This document shows, piece after piece, positions 7,348 to 15,703 of a stretch of DNA of 21,997 bases. The DNA comes from Pseudomonadota bacterium. GTDB lineage: Bacteria > Pseudomonadota > Alphaproteobacteria > Acetobacterales > Acetobacteraceae. The stretch spans positions 1-21,997 of the forward strand of contig JAJZEG010000289.1 in the NCBI GenBank assembly GCA_021828605.1, given 5' to 3'. Both the position numbers and the translations under genes were made by a program. The notes beneath the pieces are model-generated. The model worked only from the letters and a program-made list of their open reading frames with translations, was not told the DNA's origin and made no database searches. Within the stretch, counting starts at the first letter, position 1; each line of letters starts with the position of its first letter.

Positions 7348-7381
7348 TCATGATGGATCATGATTGGTCATGATTTGTCAA
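7348..7381 (-). promoter_or_regulatory. Probable operator/promoter of the toxin-antitoxin operon: three TCATGAT repeats at 10-bp spacing
   Basis: TCATGAT occurs at 7348-7354, 7358-7364 and 7368-7374, exactly 10 bases apart, so the sites fall on one face of the helix. Each contains the palindrome TCATGA, which suits a dimeric ribbon-helix-helix repressor. On the minus strand a consensus -35 hexamer TTGACA (plus 7376-7381) abuts the array, so bound repressor would cover the -10 region. The -10 box itself is not clear. The array ends about 18 bases before the antitoxin start. Confidence 0.7.
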
Positions 7382-7529
7382 GTTAAAATGATCAATCGCC
7401 GCCACCCTCTGGTTTCTGGTTCGGGACGATTGTTGAACATCGCGGTGCCAGGCATTATCTTTCGATGCAGAGCGGACAGCCTGCGCCGATGGGGGATGTG
7501 GACCGCTTAACGCAGAGGAGGTTAGCCCG

Positions 7530-8174
7530 TTGGATGTTGCATTTGCCGCGCGGTTTTTGGGCGCGCTGTTCGCCATTATGAATCCGTTTATCAATTTGCC
7601 GTTATTTCTGGCGATGACCACCGACCGGACGGTTGCCGAGCAGCGGGCGCTTGCGCTGCAAACCGTTACATATACGGCGGTGATGTGTGTGGTGATTTCG
7701 CTCGCTGGGCACTTTATTCTGGGGTTTTTTGGGATTTCGGTCGATGCGTTCCGCGTGGCTGGGGGGCTGGTATTGCTGGGCATCGCGTTCTCGATGCTGA
7801 ACGGCCACCCGATCACCGCGCATGAACGCGGCGATCATGAGAAAAGGGCGGACGCGGCGCAGGGCGCTGATGATGATAATATCGCCTTTTACCCGATGAC
7901 CTTTCCCCTGATTGTCGGGCCAGGGACGATTGCCACGCTGATTATTTACACCAGCCAAGCCCATGGCGTCGGGGGTTATACTGCTTTCGCGGCGGTTCTG
8001 GCGCTGTTGATCGTTCTGTTGCTGGTGGTGCTGTATTTCGCGGGGGCGATTGGCAAGCTGCTCTCGGCGCGGATGCGCGTGGTGATGACCCGGCTGATGG
8101 GCATGATTTTGGCAGCCATCGCGGTTGGCATGGTGGTCGCCGGGTTGAAAACCTTGCTGCCGGGCCTTGCTTGA
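7530..8174 (+). CDS. MarC-family integral membrane protein
   Basis: The protein has 214 residues and about six membrane segments, roughly at residues 5-27, 43-65, 68-90, 126-145, 152-174 and 188-210. MarC family patterns are visible: FAIMNPFINLPLFLAMT, FFGISVDAFRVAGGLVLLGIAFSML and FYPMTFPLIVGPGTIATLI. The central charged loop (about 96-117) is rich in His, Asp and Lys. The role of the family is unknown; the old link to multiple antibiotic resistance has not held up. The start is TTG at 7530, supported by GAGGAGG eight bases upstream; the first in-frame ATG (codon 17) would delete half of the first membrane segment. It has no functional link to its neighbours that I can see. Confidence 0.92.
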   Translation: MDVAFAARFLGALFAIMNPFINLPLFLAMTTDRTVAEQRALALQTVTYTAVMCVVISLAGHFILGFFGISVDAFRVAGGLVLLGIAFSMLNGHPITAHERGDHEKRADAAQGADDDNIAFYPMTFPLIVGPGTIATLIIYTSQAHGVGGYTAFAAVLALLIVLLLVVLYFAGAIGKLLSARMRVVMTRLMGMILAAIAVGMVVAGLKTLLPGLA

Positions 8175-8206
8175 GTTCCTTGATCAGCACAGGAAGTCAA
8201 GCAAGG
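8165..8206. terminator. Long stem-loop at the 3' end of the MarC gene
   Basis: CCTTGCTTGAGTTCC (8165-8179) pairs with GGAAGTCAAGCAAGG (8192-8206), 15 pairs with one mismatch and a 12-base loop. The left arm includes the last codons and stop of the MarC gene. No T-run follows on either strand, so it is not a standard rho-independent terminator. It may protect the mRNA end, or help separate the MarC gene from the convergent Hint-domain gene. Confidence 0.55.
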
Positions 8207-8241
8207 GCTTGGGAGGATGAAGACGGGCGCGAATCAGTCCA

Positions 8242-10542
8242 TTATGCCCCTGGGCGAGCCGCGTGTTGGTTGGGCATTGCATTCGCTATCGGATAGGCGA
8301 GCGTTGCCGCGAGGGTGATCTCGATTGATTGGGCACCAGCGACCAAAGCTGCCGGGATGATGGCCCGGCCATCGGTCCAGCGCCCGTCCGCCTCGGCATT
8401 ATGCCATCCTTTAATCAGATCTGGATGATCGAGCGACAGCGGTGCGCCGTTCAACCTGATTTCGGCGATTTTGACGCCTAGGCGGCGGCGGTCGCGCGGA
8501 TCGGGGGTCAAATGGCCAGGAACCATCGAGCGACTTTCGATCGCCACATCACCATTGGTTTGATAACAGAGCGTTATCATCGGATCGTCACTGGTTTGGG
8601 TCGCGGCACGCGCCAGAATCGCGGCCCGGACCGCCTCGACAACGGCGCCTTGTTCACAGAAAGGCGCGCAGCCGTTCTGCTCGCGGCATGTTTGGGCGAA
8701 ATCGGGGTGCAGCAGCATTGCGTCCGGGCCGTTCTCGAACCCTCCCCGATTGCCGGTTTCCAGATATGATTCCGCCGGCATGCCTTCTGCGGATAGAACG
8801 GCATGCTCAGGCAATTCGATATGATAATAGGTCACGCTGCGCTGAGTGACTTGGCGAATGGTGGTCCCATTGACCAGCGCCTTGGCCGGGATCAGATGGC
8901 CCGCCAGATACAGAGCATGATCGGGCGAAACATAAAGGTCGCGGCTGGGTAGGCCGTCATTGATGGCCCCAGTGGTGATCAGCACCGGCTGCACCGTGTC
9001 AGGCTTGGGATGCCGCTCAAGCGCAATCCGCCGCTGGCCGATCCAGGTGACCGGCGCGACGCCGCCCTGATGCAGGATGATTTGATCGCCCAAGCGCAAA
9101 TTCTCGACCGTAATTTCACCCCGCGTGGTGAGAATGCGGGTGCCTGCCGCGAAACAGGGGGGTTGAGCGGTGATCACCGCGTTGCCCGCGACATTAGTGA
9201 CGGTAAAATCAGTGCTGGTGAAATTGCCGACGATGTCGAGGGTCACAGCGGCACCATTGGTTTCGTTGAAAACCAGGCCCTGGGCACCGAAACTCGCCTG
9301 ACTGGCGCTCGCGGTAATGCCATCCAGAACCAGCGTGTCGCCGCCGCTCAATCCATCAATGGCCAGGCTCGAACTGAAGCCAGAGCCGGTATAGCTACCA
9401 CTGACATTCCAATGCGCGCCGGTGGCAAAACTCAAGCTATTGAAGCCGGTAAACTGGCTGCCTATTCCGGTCAGGCTGCCGGAACCGGGATTGAGGAGGA
9501 TGTTGTTGCCGGTGCTGTACGCGCTCACCGCGCCGATGAATACCGCACTGGGATCGATGATCAGATCGCCGCCGCCTCCGGCAAAAGTCAGCGCCGTGCC
9601 GATAAAGGTTGAGCCCGCCGCTCCGGCTTCGATGGTGCCGGCATTGGTCACTGTGCCTGCTTGCGCGAAGCTGAGTGCGGTGCCGCCCACCGGCGCCGGG
9701 CCGCCGCCCTGGAGGCCGGCCGTGTTGTGCGAAACGCCGATATTGCCGCCCTCAATCAGGCCCTGATTGATCACCGTACCAATTCCCGCGAATGAAATCC
9801 CCGCCCCACCCGAGCCAACCGTGACATCGTTGCTCGGGTTCTGGTTGGAACCCATGCCGCCGTCGATCGTGCCAGTATTGGTCACCATGCCGCTGGCGCT
9901 GAATTGCAGCGCGGCCCCGCCAGCCCCACCATCCGAACCTTCGGTCGGCGCATAGCCCCCCGCACCGCCTACGATGGTGGCGCTATTGGTCACCGTGGCC
10001 GCGCCACCGGTGACAATGCCAACGCCGCCGCCCCCGGAGCCCGCACCGCTTGACACCGCACCGCCCTGACTCCCGCCGCGCCCGCCGATGATCAGCCCGC
10101 CATTATTGATCGATCCGCCAGCAAACAGATCAATGCCGTTGCCGCCGATACCCGGCGAACTACTATTGCCACCACCACCGCGGCCACCAGTGATGGTGCC
10201 GTAATTCACCGCCGTGCCCGCCAGCTTGAGATCGAGCCCGTTGCCACCCAACAAACTGGTTTGGGCGTAAGCGGTGTAGCCGGTCATACCGCCTGCAATC
10301 GCGCCGCGATTGGTAATTAATGTCGCATCGGCCAGATAAATACCAACGCCGCCCAAGCCACCCGCCTCGGTGCCGCTGGTGCCGCCATTGCCGCCCGCGC
10401 CACCGGTGATGGTGCCGGTGCTGGTGATCGAAATTGCCCCGGTAGTGGTCAAAGACAGCCCATCGCCGCCATTGACGCCAGATCCGGCGGGGTTTGGGGC
10501 ACCCGCAGAACCGGTGATGACGTTGCTATACACACCCGACAT
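8242..10542 (-). CDS. Beta-solenoid repeat protein with C-terminal Hint (hedgehog/intein) domain
   Basis: This is a 766-residue protein. Residues 1-330 are Gly/Ala/Thr-rich, with at least seven repeats of the form (V/I)xNxGxIxGG. Their Asn positions are about 78, 113, 147, 186, 222, 259 and 300, a 33-41 residue period typical of extended beta-solenoids in adhesins. Residues 330-460 are a non-repetitive beta-rich part. A Hint domain begins at C463 (PPCFAAGTRILTTRGEITVE), with LRLGDQI, SPDHALYLAGHLIPAKALVNG and YYHIELPEHAVLSAEGMPAE following. In Hint domains such a cysteine attacks the preceding peptide bond, so cleavage before C463 is plausible. Residues 610-766 form a further C-terminal region. 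There is no Sec signal peptide and no autotransporter barrel, so the export route is unknown. The ATG at 10542 has AAAGGA upstream. Proteins of this Hint type are frequent in Acetobacteraceae. Confidence 0.88.
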   Translation of the reverse strand: MSGVYSNVITGSAGAPNPAGSGVNGGDGLSLTTTGAISITSTGTITGGAGGNGGTSGTEAGGLGGVGIYLADATLITNRGAIAGGMTGYTAYAQTSLLGGNGLDLKLAGTAVNYGTITGGRGGGGNSSSPGIGGNGIDLFAGGSINNGGLIIGGRGGSQGGAVSSGAGSGGGGVGIVTGGAATVTNSATIVGGAGGYAPTEGSDGGAGGAALQFSASGMVTNTGTIDGGMGSNQNPSNDVTVGSGGAGISFAGIGTVINQGLIEGGNIGVSHNTAGLQGGGPAPVGGTALSFAQAGTVTNAGTIEAGAAGSTFIGTALTFAGGGGDLIIDPSAVFIGAVSAYSTGNNILLNPGSGSLTGIGSQFTGFNSLSFATGAHWNVSGSYTGSGFSSSLAIDGLSGGDTLVLDGITASASQASFGAQGLVFNETNGAAVTLDIVGNFTSTDFTVTNVAGNAVITAQPPCFAAGTRILTTRGEITVENLRLGDQIILHQGGVAPVTWIGQRRIALERHPKPDTVQPVLITTGAINDGLPSRDLYVSPDHALYLAGHLIPAKALVNGTTIRQVTQRSVTYYHIELPEHAVLSAEGMPAESYLETGNRGGFENGPDAMLLHPDFAQTCREQNGCAPFCEQGAVVEAVRAAILARAATQTSDDPMITLCYQTNGDVAIESRSMVPGHLTPDPRDRRRLGVKIAEIRLNGAPLSLDHPDLIKGWHNAEADGRWTDGRAIIPAALVAGAQSIEITLAATLAYPIANAMPNQHAARPGA

Positions 10543-10792
10543 GATCTTTCCTTTCTAAAATAGTTTTGTTGGTCAAGCCAAAGCAAAGCCTGACGAAACT
10601 TGTTGTGGACAACAATAATTATTGAGACGTCGATTCCTAAATAGACATACACTCTGAATAACACAAATCCGGTTAATAACGCAAACGCGAGTGGAGCACA
10701 ATTTTGTGATCGAGATCGCCGGTGGAGTCGGCAGGGTATGGCCGCCGCTACCACATGGTTCGGCCCTGGTGCTTGATGCGCGATCGATGAGG
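10543..10792. promoter_or_regulatory. Leader region of the Hint-domain gene, with inverted repeat
   Basis: This 250-base stretch has no credible gene and separates the ATPase gene from the Hint gene, both on the minus strand. It is AT-richer than its surroundings in 10543-10690. A perfect inverted repeat TTGTTG-TGGA-CAACAA lies at 10600-10615, next to AATAATTATT (10614-10623). It is a candidate repressor or activator site, or an mRNA stem, 58 bases before the Hint gene start. I see no convincing -35/-10 pair. Confidence 0.4.
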
Positions 10793-12220
10793 TTACGCGC
10801 TGGTTGATACTTTCAGATTATCGATCGCGTAATCAATCGCGGCCATGTCGAATTGCGGGGGTGCGCCGCGGAATCGGGCGACGGAAATGATTTGGTCGAC
10901 AATGAAACCGGGTTGAAACGACGCTAACGGCGAGTTTTTTTCCTTGGTTATTTTATGCACGATAACGTTGAATGCCTCGTTGGTCAGGCGAATATCGCGT
11001 TTCTTGCAGATTTTTTCAAAAATATTGCGATAGGTCGACAAAGTTGGAGCGCCGATTTCGAGTTTGTAGGATAATCGGCGCAAGAAGGCAGGGTCCATCA
11101 GATCTTCGGGGTTCAGATTGGTTGAGAAAATCAACAGGGTTTCAAAGGGCACTGAGAAGCTTTTGCCGGTATGCAATTTCAAATAATCGATCCGGCTTTC
11201 CATCGGCACAATCCACCGATTGAGCAGCGTCGTCGGGTTGACCATTTGTCTGCCGAAATCATCAATCACCAAGCAACCGCCGAGGGCTTTGATTTGCATC
11301 GGCGCCTCATAGAACCCGGTTGCGGCGTCATAACTTAAATCGAGCATTTCCAACGTGAGTTCACCGCCGGCGATGACGAAGGGGCGATAAATCGGCACCC
11401 AGCGCGCATCATAGGGTTCACGACGCAAGCTGATTACCCGGTTCGCTGTGCTCGATTGTTCAGGATGCACCGCCTTGTGCAGGTTTGGATCAAAGACGCG
11501 AATGATCTGACCTTCGATGGTTATTGCATAGGGGATATAGATCACGGAATTGAAAATATTGGCAAAGCTCAAAGCCACGGAGGTTTTGCCGTTGCCGGGA
11601 GGACCATAAAGCAGCATGGCGCGTCCGGAGTTTAAGGCGGGCCCGATTTTATCAATGAACTGGTCGGTGACATCATAATCGCGCAATGCGCCGCGAATAT
11701 TATCGAACGTCACTGTTTCATTCGTCACTTTTTGCAAATCCACGCGGGCGCAAAACTCGACCAACGTGACCGGCGCGGGGCCCGTATAGAGCGATGTTTT
11801 CAAGGAATCCTGGGCCCAAAAACGTCCTTGCTCGCTTAACCCGTAATTCAGGGTCAAACCGGAAACCCCACGATTTTCCAAAAGATTTCGATCAATGGCC
11901 ATTGCCACCAGCTCTTCCACGACCGGCGGTGGGAGCTTCAGAGCATCGACGAATTGCGGCACCGACTCGATCCGCATGGTGTACATTAATTTGATCAGCA
12001 GACTCAACAGTTCAGAGGGGTTGATGCCGGTCGCGCGGATGCTGGCCGGCTCAACGGGAATTTGATGAAGGAACCGTTCCAACCGCTGCTTGGTTAGTGC
12101 GCCGGTTGCGATCAGGCTGTCACCGAAACGGCCACCCACTTCGTTTTGATGCTGTACAGCGCGATCAATTTCGTTCGCGGAGACAAGTTTCGCGGCAATA
12201 AGCAAATCACCTAAACGCAT
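10793..12220 (-). CDS. AAA+ ATPase with N-terminal MshEN-type (c-di-GMP-binding) domain
   Basis: This 475-residue protein opens with two tandem motifs of the MshEN type. Residues 2-25 (RLGDLLIAAKLV....I...V..Q) and 31-54 (RFGDSLIATGAL....L...L) are separated by exactly five residues, as in the c-di-GMP-binding domain of the ATPase MshE. Deviations are K11 for Gly, F32 for Leu, and the last Gln shifted by one. A linker region (about 60-185) follows, then an AAA+ module: Walker A GPPGNGKTS (206-214), Walker B CLVIDDFG (D320, D321), sensor-1 IFSTN (N368) and arginine-finger candidates R381/R382 in DPAFLRRL. It lacks the GspE/PilB catalytic core, so it is not a pilus or type II secretion motor but a regulatory or remodelling ATPase. 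The ATG at 12220 has AGGA upstream. It lies 71 bases after the GGDEF-EAL gene on the same strand. Confidence 0.88.
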   Translation of the reverse strand: MRLGDLLIAAKLVSANEIDRAVQHQNEVGGRFGDSLIATGALTKQRLERFLHQIPVEPASIRATGINPSELLSLLIKLMYTMRIESVPQFVDALKLPPPVVEELVAMAIDRNLLENRGVSGLTLNYGLSEQGRFWAQDSLKTSLYTGPAPVTLVEFCARVDLQKVTNETVTFDNIRGALRDYDVTDQFIDKIGPALNSGRAMLLYGPPGNGKTSVALSFANIFNSVIYIPYAITIEGQIIRVFDPNLHKAVHPEQSSTANRVISLRREPYDARWVPIYRPFVIAGGELTLEMLDLSYDAATGFYEAPMQIKALGGCLVIDDFGRQMVNPTTLLNRWIVPMESRIDYLKLHTGKSFSVPFETLLIFSTNLNPEDLMDPAFLRRLSYKLEIGAPTLSTYRNIFEKICKKRDIRLTNEAFNVIVHKITKEKNSPLASFQPGFIVDQIISVARFRGAPPQFDMAAIDYAIDNLKVSTSA

Positions 12221-12240
12221 GACGTATATTCCTAGGCTAA

Positions 12241-12256
12241 CAATGATCGATTATTG
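12241..12256. repeat. Imperfect palindrome between the GGDEF-EAL and ATPase genes
   Basis: CAATGATCGATTATTG is an 8+8 palindrome with one mismatched pair, located 21 bases upstream of the ATPase start inside the 71-base gap. It could be an operator or simply part of an AT-rich spacer. No terminator is seen in the gap, which favours one transcript for both genes. Confidence 0.3.
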
Positions 12257-12291
12257 GGTGAGGCATAACCTTCTGGGTATGACCGGCTCGG

Positions 12292-15200
12292 TCACGCCCG
12301 GATTTTTCGAATGACGCCGTGATTTTGTTCAGAGATGCGTTGGATCAGCGTATCTTCCGATAGCGGTCTGCCGAGCAAAAACCCTTGCGCTTCATCGCAG
12401 CCGATCCGTTTGACGTAATCGAGTTGGGCGACGGTTTCGATGCCTTCCGCGGTGACCATCAAGCCAAGGCCGCGCGCCACACCCATGATGGCTTCGAGAA
12501 TTGGCATCGCCTGGCGACCATTTTCGACTTTGGAAATGAACGAGCGGTCGATTTTGACTTTGTGAAAATCAAAGCTGTCGAGATAGGCCAGCGACGAGTA
12601 GCCGGTGCCGAAATCATCAAGGACGATGCGAAGACCTAGTTCGGTGAGTTTTTTGATGGTTTTGGTGAAGGTGTCGATTTTTGCAAAGAACACGGACTCG
12701 GTAAACTCAAGCAACAGCCGTTCGGCGGGCAGACCACTCATGGCCAGCGTATGTTCGACAATATTGATGAAATCACCGCGATCAATTTGCTTGGCCGAAA
12801 CATTGACCGAGACGCTCACATAATCGGGCCAGGATTTCGCGGCACGGCAAGCTTCCATCAGAACCCAACGGCCGATATCGTGGATATAGCCTGCCTCTTC
12901 GGCGAGGGGAATGAATTGGGCCGGCGAGATATGACCGCGAACCGGATGCTGCCAACGCAATAAGGCCTCGGCACCGGTGATGATTTGATCGCGAATGTTG
13001 ATAATCGGTTGGAATACCAAAGAAAACTCGCCTCGGGTCAGGGCGCCGCCGAGATCGCTGCGCAGTTCGCTTGAACAGCGGAATTCCTCATTCATTTCGG
13101 GTTCGAAAAATAAATAACGACCGCGATTGTTGGCTTTGGCATTATACAAAGCCAAGTCAGCTTGTTTGTATATTTCACCTGGCGTTTGTTGTCCGGCATC
13201 CGACAAGGCGATCCCGACCGATACGCCGACTTGCACTTCCCGGCCCTCGATTTGGAAGGGCTGCTTGAAAGCGGTGACCAATCGATCGGCCAGCAATTCA
13301 GCATCGCGGCGCGACCGAACGCCGGTTTGCATGAGCATGAATTCGTCACCGCCGGTCCGAGCTAGAAGATCCTTGGCGCGGATGCAGGATCGTAGCCGCG
13401 ATACCGCGAGTTTGAGTAAGGTGTCGCCGGCGGGGTGCCCGAACGTGTCGTTGACTTCCTTAAAGAAATCCAGATCAAGACACATCAAGGCGACCCGTTC
13501 TAATGCAACCGCTGTTGTTAAGTATGTGGCGAGTTGATCGAACAAGACGGTTCGATTCGGCGCCCCGGTTAGCGGATCATGACTGGCGGCATGTTGCAGT
13601 TGTCGCTGTGCACGCTTGCGTTCGGAGACATCGCGGATGAACAATGAAACCTCGTCAATATCGGGGCGTATGTGGATTTCAAGCCAGATATCGGTATGTT
13701 TCCAGAAGAACTCGATATCCGACGATTGATTGGATCGGTAGGCATCCAAGACTGATTCAATCAGCGCATTATTCATTCGGATCCGCAGCAAACGACTGAG
13801 TGACTGACCTTGGAGGTTGATTTCGTCGCCGAATAGTCTTTGGGCGGCGGCGTTGGCGAACCTGACCCGCAGATCGGGATGGAATACGATCACCGCGTCG
13901 CTGGTGGCGTTGATCACGCGTTCAGCGAGTTTTTCGCTCTCGCGGCGGGCATTTTCGGCGTTCCGGCGATCGGTGATATCTTCCATGGTGCCATACCAGC
14001 GGATTGGCTGGCCGTGGTCATCGCGGCGGATTGCGGCGCGAACGCGAACCCATAAAAAATCACCTTGTTTTGAGCGAATGCGATATTCGATATCGAGCGG
14101 CATCAAGGTGGCGATGCAATGCCCCCACGCGGCCATAACGGCAGGAAGGTCATCCGAATGGACGACATTGGCCCATCCGTTCGGGAAAGATTCGCTCTCG
14201 GTCAACCCGGTCAGCCGAAACCATTTTGCCCCGGCATCGAGCACGCGACCATCGGGGTCCGCGGTCCAGGGGATTTGCGGATGGAGATCGACCATGTGGC
14301 GATAATGATCTTCGCTGGCGCGGAGTTGCGCTTCGATCAGGCGCAACTCGGTCATATCCTGCGAGGTGCCGCGTAACGCGATGACCCGATCACGATCAGG
14401 ATCGATGACCGGTTCGGCATAGGTCAGTAATTCCCGAAAGGTGCCATCTGGCAGGATAATTCGATATTCGGCAGTGACGGCGGTGCGTTGTTTGACCCCT
14501 CGATAATATTGATCCATTGTTTTTTGATAATCATCAGGATGGATCATCGAGCGCATTCGCTCATAGGTGACGGGTCCATCATCGGGCGGGTGGCCCATAA
14601 TCAACCAGATTTCAGGGGCAAACTGGAGGACGCGTTCTTCGAGATCCCACATCCAGGTGCCAACTTTTGCGAGGCGATGGGCGTGGGATAATTCGATTGT
14701 TCGGGCGGCCAATGTTGTTGATAAATGCTCTAACTGCGTGACAGTTTCACGGACCTGGGCGCGGGCGGCTTCAATTTCGGAGACATCCCAAAGGGTGCTG
14801 ATGATTGCAGCCCGACCGTTGAAATTGATCAAGCGCCGCATGGTCATTGCGGGGAATTGTTCGCCGTTTTGACGCTTGATATTGTAGGGCCCGGCGAGGC
14901 GACCGGTGCATGCCTCATCGAGTATATCGCGCACCAATGTTTCATGTTGCACATCCGGTCGGATATCGGTGCTGCGCAGCGATAGGGCTGTTTCCTGGTT
15001 ATAGCCAGAGAGACGGAGCCAAGCGTCGTTGACTTTCAGCGTTTCGAGACTGTGCCGATCCACGACATACATGGCTGTGGGGTTTTCATCGAACAGAAGG
15101 CGGAATGAGGCATCGTGCGCGCGCGCGGCTTCGCGTTCGCGCATTTCGGTAGAGACGTCGCGCTGGATAGAAATAAAGCGAATCAGAGCGCCTGCTTCAT

Positions 15201-15519
15201 TGCGCTCCGGGACGATTTTGACTTCGACGAAATACAGCGTCCCGTCACATCTGGCATTGATCAGCGTTTCGGTAATCGGCAGGCCTGCGCTTAAGGCTGC
15301 GCGAATACGATCCAGAGCAGCGCGATCGGTTTGTGCGCATTGCAGCAGACGCGGCGTTTGGCCGATAAGGGCCTCCGCCGGGTAGCCGGTCATGGTTTCG
15401 ATCGCTTTGTTGACATAAATGATCTCGGGGCCCGCGCCATCGAGGGGTGCGGCGCGGGTGATGATCAATCCCTCGGCGAGGAGGTTCAACGAAATGGGCA
15501 GGAAATCAGCTTGGTCCAT
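12292..15519 (-). CDS. Multi-PAS GGDEF-EAL protein (c-di-GMP synthesis/degradation)
   Basis: This is a large sensor enzyme of 1075 residues from the ATG at 15519; an in-frame TTG two codons upstream (15525) is the alternative. Five PAS domains occupy about residues 8-125, 140-252, 285-395, 405-520 and 533-636; the phrases ISIQRDVSTEMRE, RGTSQDMTELR and YGTMEDITDR mark PAC ends. The GGDEF domain (about 645-808) has the intact GGDEF motif (about 725) and an intact I-site RxxD (RAKD, five residues before), so it should synthesise c-di-GMP with product inhibition. The EAL domain (about 825-1070) keeps EALLRW, FTES, DDFGTGYSSL, KIDRSF and the AEGIET loop, so it should also hydrolyse c-di-GMP. No membrane segment or signal peptide is seen, so it is cytosolic and senses internal cues, possibly through a PAS cofactor. 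Confidence 0.96.
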   Translation of the reverse strand: MDQADFLPISLNLLAEGLIITRAAPLDGAGPEIIYVNKAIETMTGYPAEALIGQTPRLLQCAQTDRAALDRIRAALSAGLPITETLINARCDGTLYFVEVKIVPERNEAGALIRFISIQRDVSTEMREREAARAHDASFRLLFDENPTAMYVVDRHSLETLKVNDAWLRLSGYNQETALSLRSTDIRPDVQHETLVRDILDEACTGRLAGPYNIKRQNGEQFPAMTMRRLINFNGRAAIISTLWDVSEIEAARAQVRETVTQLEHLSTTLAARTIELSHAHRLAKVGTWMWDLEERVLQFAPEIWLIMGHPPDDGPVTYERMRSMIHPDDYQKTMDQYYRGVKQRTAVTAEYRIILPDGTFRELLTYAEPVIDPDRDRVIALRGTSQDMTELRLIEAQLRASEDHYRHMVDLHPQIPWTADPDGRVLDAGAKWFRLTGLTESESFPNGWANVVHSDDLPAVMAAWGHCIATLMPLDIEYRIRSKQGDFLWVRVRAAIRRDDHGQPIRWYGTMEDITDRRNAENARRESEKLAERVINATSDAVIVFHPDLRVRFANAAAQRLFGDEINLQGQSLSRLLRIRMNNALIESVLDAYRSNQSSDIEFFWKHTDIWLEIHIRPDIDEVSLFIRDVSERKRAQRQLQHAASHDPLTGAPNRTVLFDQLATYLTTAVALERVALMCLDLDFFKEVNDTFGHPAGDTLLKLAVSRLRSCIRAKDLLARTGGDEFMLMQTGVRSRRDAELLADRLVTAFKQPFQIEGREVQVGVSVGIALSDAGQQTPGEIYKQADLALYNAKANNRGRYLFFEPEMNEEFRCSSELRSDLGGALTRGEFSLVFQPIINIRDQIITGAEALLRWQHPVRGHISPAQFIPLAEEAGYIHDIGRWVLMEACRAAKSWPDYVSVSVNVSAKQIDRGDFINIVEHTLAMSGLPAERLLLEFTESVFFAKIDTFTKTIKKLTELGLRIVLDDFGTGYSSLAYLDSFDFHKVKIDRSFISKVENGRQAMPILEAIMGVARGLGLMVTAEGIETVAQLDYVKRIGCDEAQGFLLGRPLSEDTLIQRISEQNHGVIRKIRA

Positions 15520-15565
15520 ATTCAATCACTCATCATCCACTCTGGCGGGCCGCAGGGGAGGCGAA

Positions 15566-15627
15566 AGATAACGTCCTGCGCTCGTTTGTTTGCAGATAAC
15601 CTGCTCTTATCTGCGGATCGACAAACG
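15566..15627 (-). promoter_or_regulatory. Stem-loop in the leader of the GGDEF-EAL gene with possible alternative pairing
   Basis: In plus coordinates GCAGATAA (15592-15599) pairs with TTATCTGC (15607-15614) around a 7-base loop. An outer pairing CGTTTGT (15583-15589) with ACAAACG (15621-15627) gives a 15-pair bipartite hairpin with an asymmetric internal loop. A further AGATAAC copy at 15566-15572 could pair with the same TTATCT arm, giving a mutually exclusive fold closer to the start codon. CGCAGG (15551-15556) and CCTGCG (15575-15580) also pair. This may be a regulatory leader or a protein-binding site. No known riboswitch class is recognisable. Confidence 0.5.
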
Positions 15628-15703
15628 AACGCTAAACAACGACCGGGCATATTGAGAAGTTTGTTTGCATTTCCTGATTGTGTTCCATTTCTTAGACCAG
15701 TCT

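Noticed and set aside
5853..7530. Search for a direct repeat of the tRNA-Arg 3' end as an attachment-site pair flanking the accessory patch
   Set aside because: No second copy of the tRNA 3' sequence was found in 5879-7529, and there is no integrase gene in the window; integration is only suggested by content.
9010..9612. 200-codon open frame opposite the Hint-domain gene
   Set aside because: The GC-rich repetitive sequence of the solenoid gene creates long antisense frames; no ribosome site or domain pattern is present.
8242..10542. CRISPR-like or tandem DNA repeat array in the Gly-rich region
   Set aside because: The repetition is at protein level (NxGxIxGG) with diverged DNA and variable spacing; it is coding sequence.
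10793..12220. Type IV pilus or type II secretion motor ATPase (PilB/GspE)
   Set aside because: Only the N-terminal motif is shared; the ATPase core has AAA+ motifs with arginine-finger residues and lacks the Asp and His boxes of PilB/GspE, and no pilin or secretin genes are nearby.
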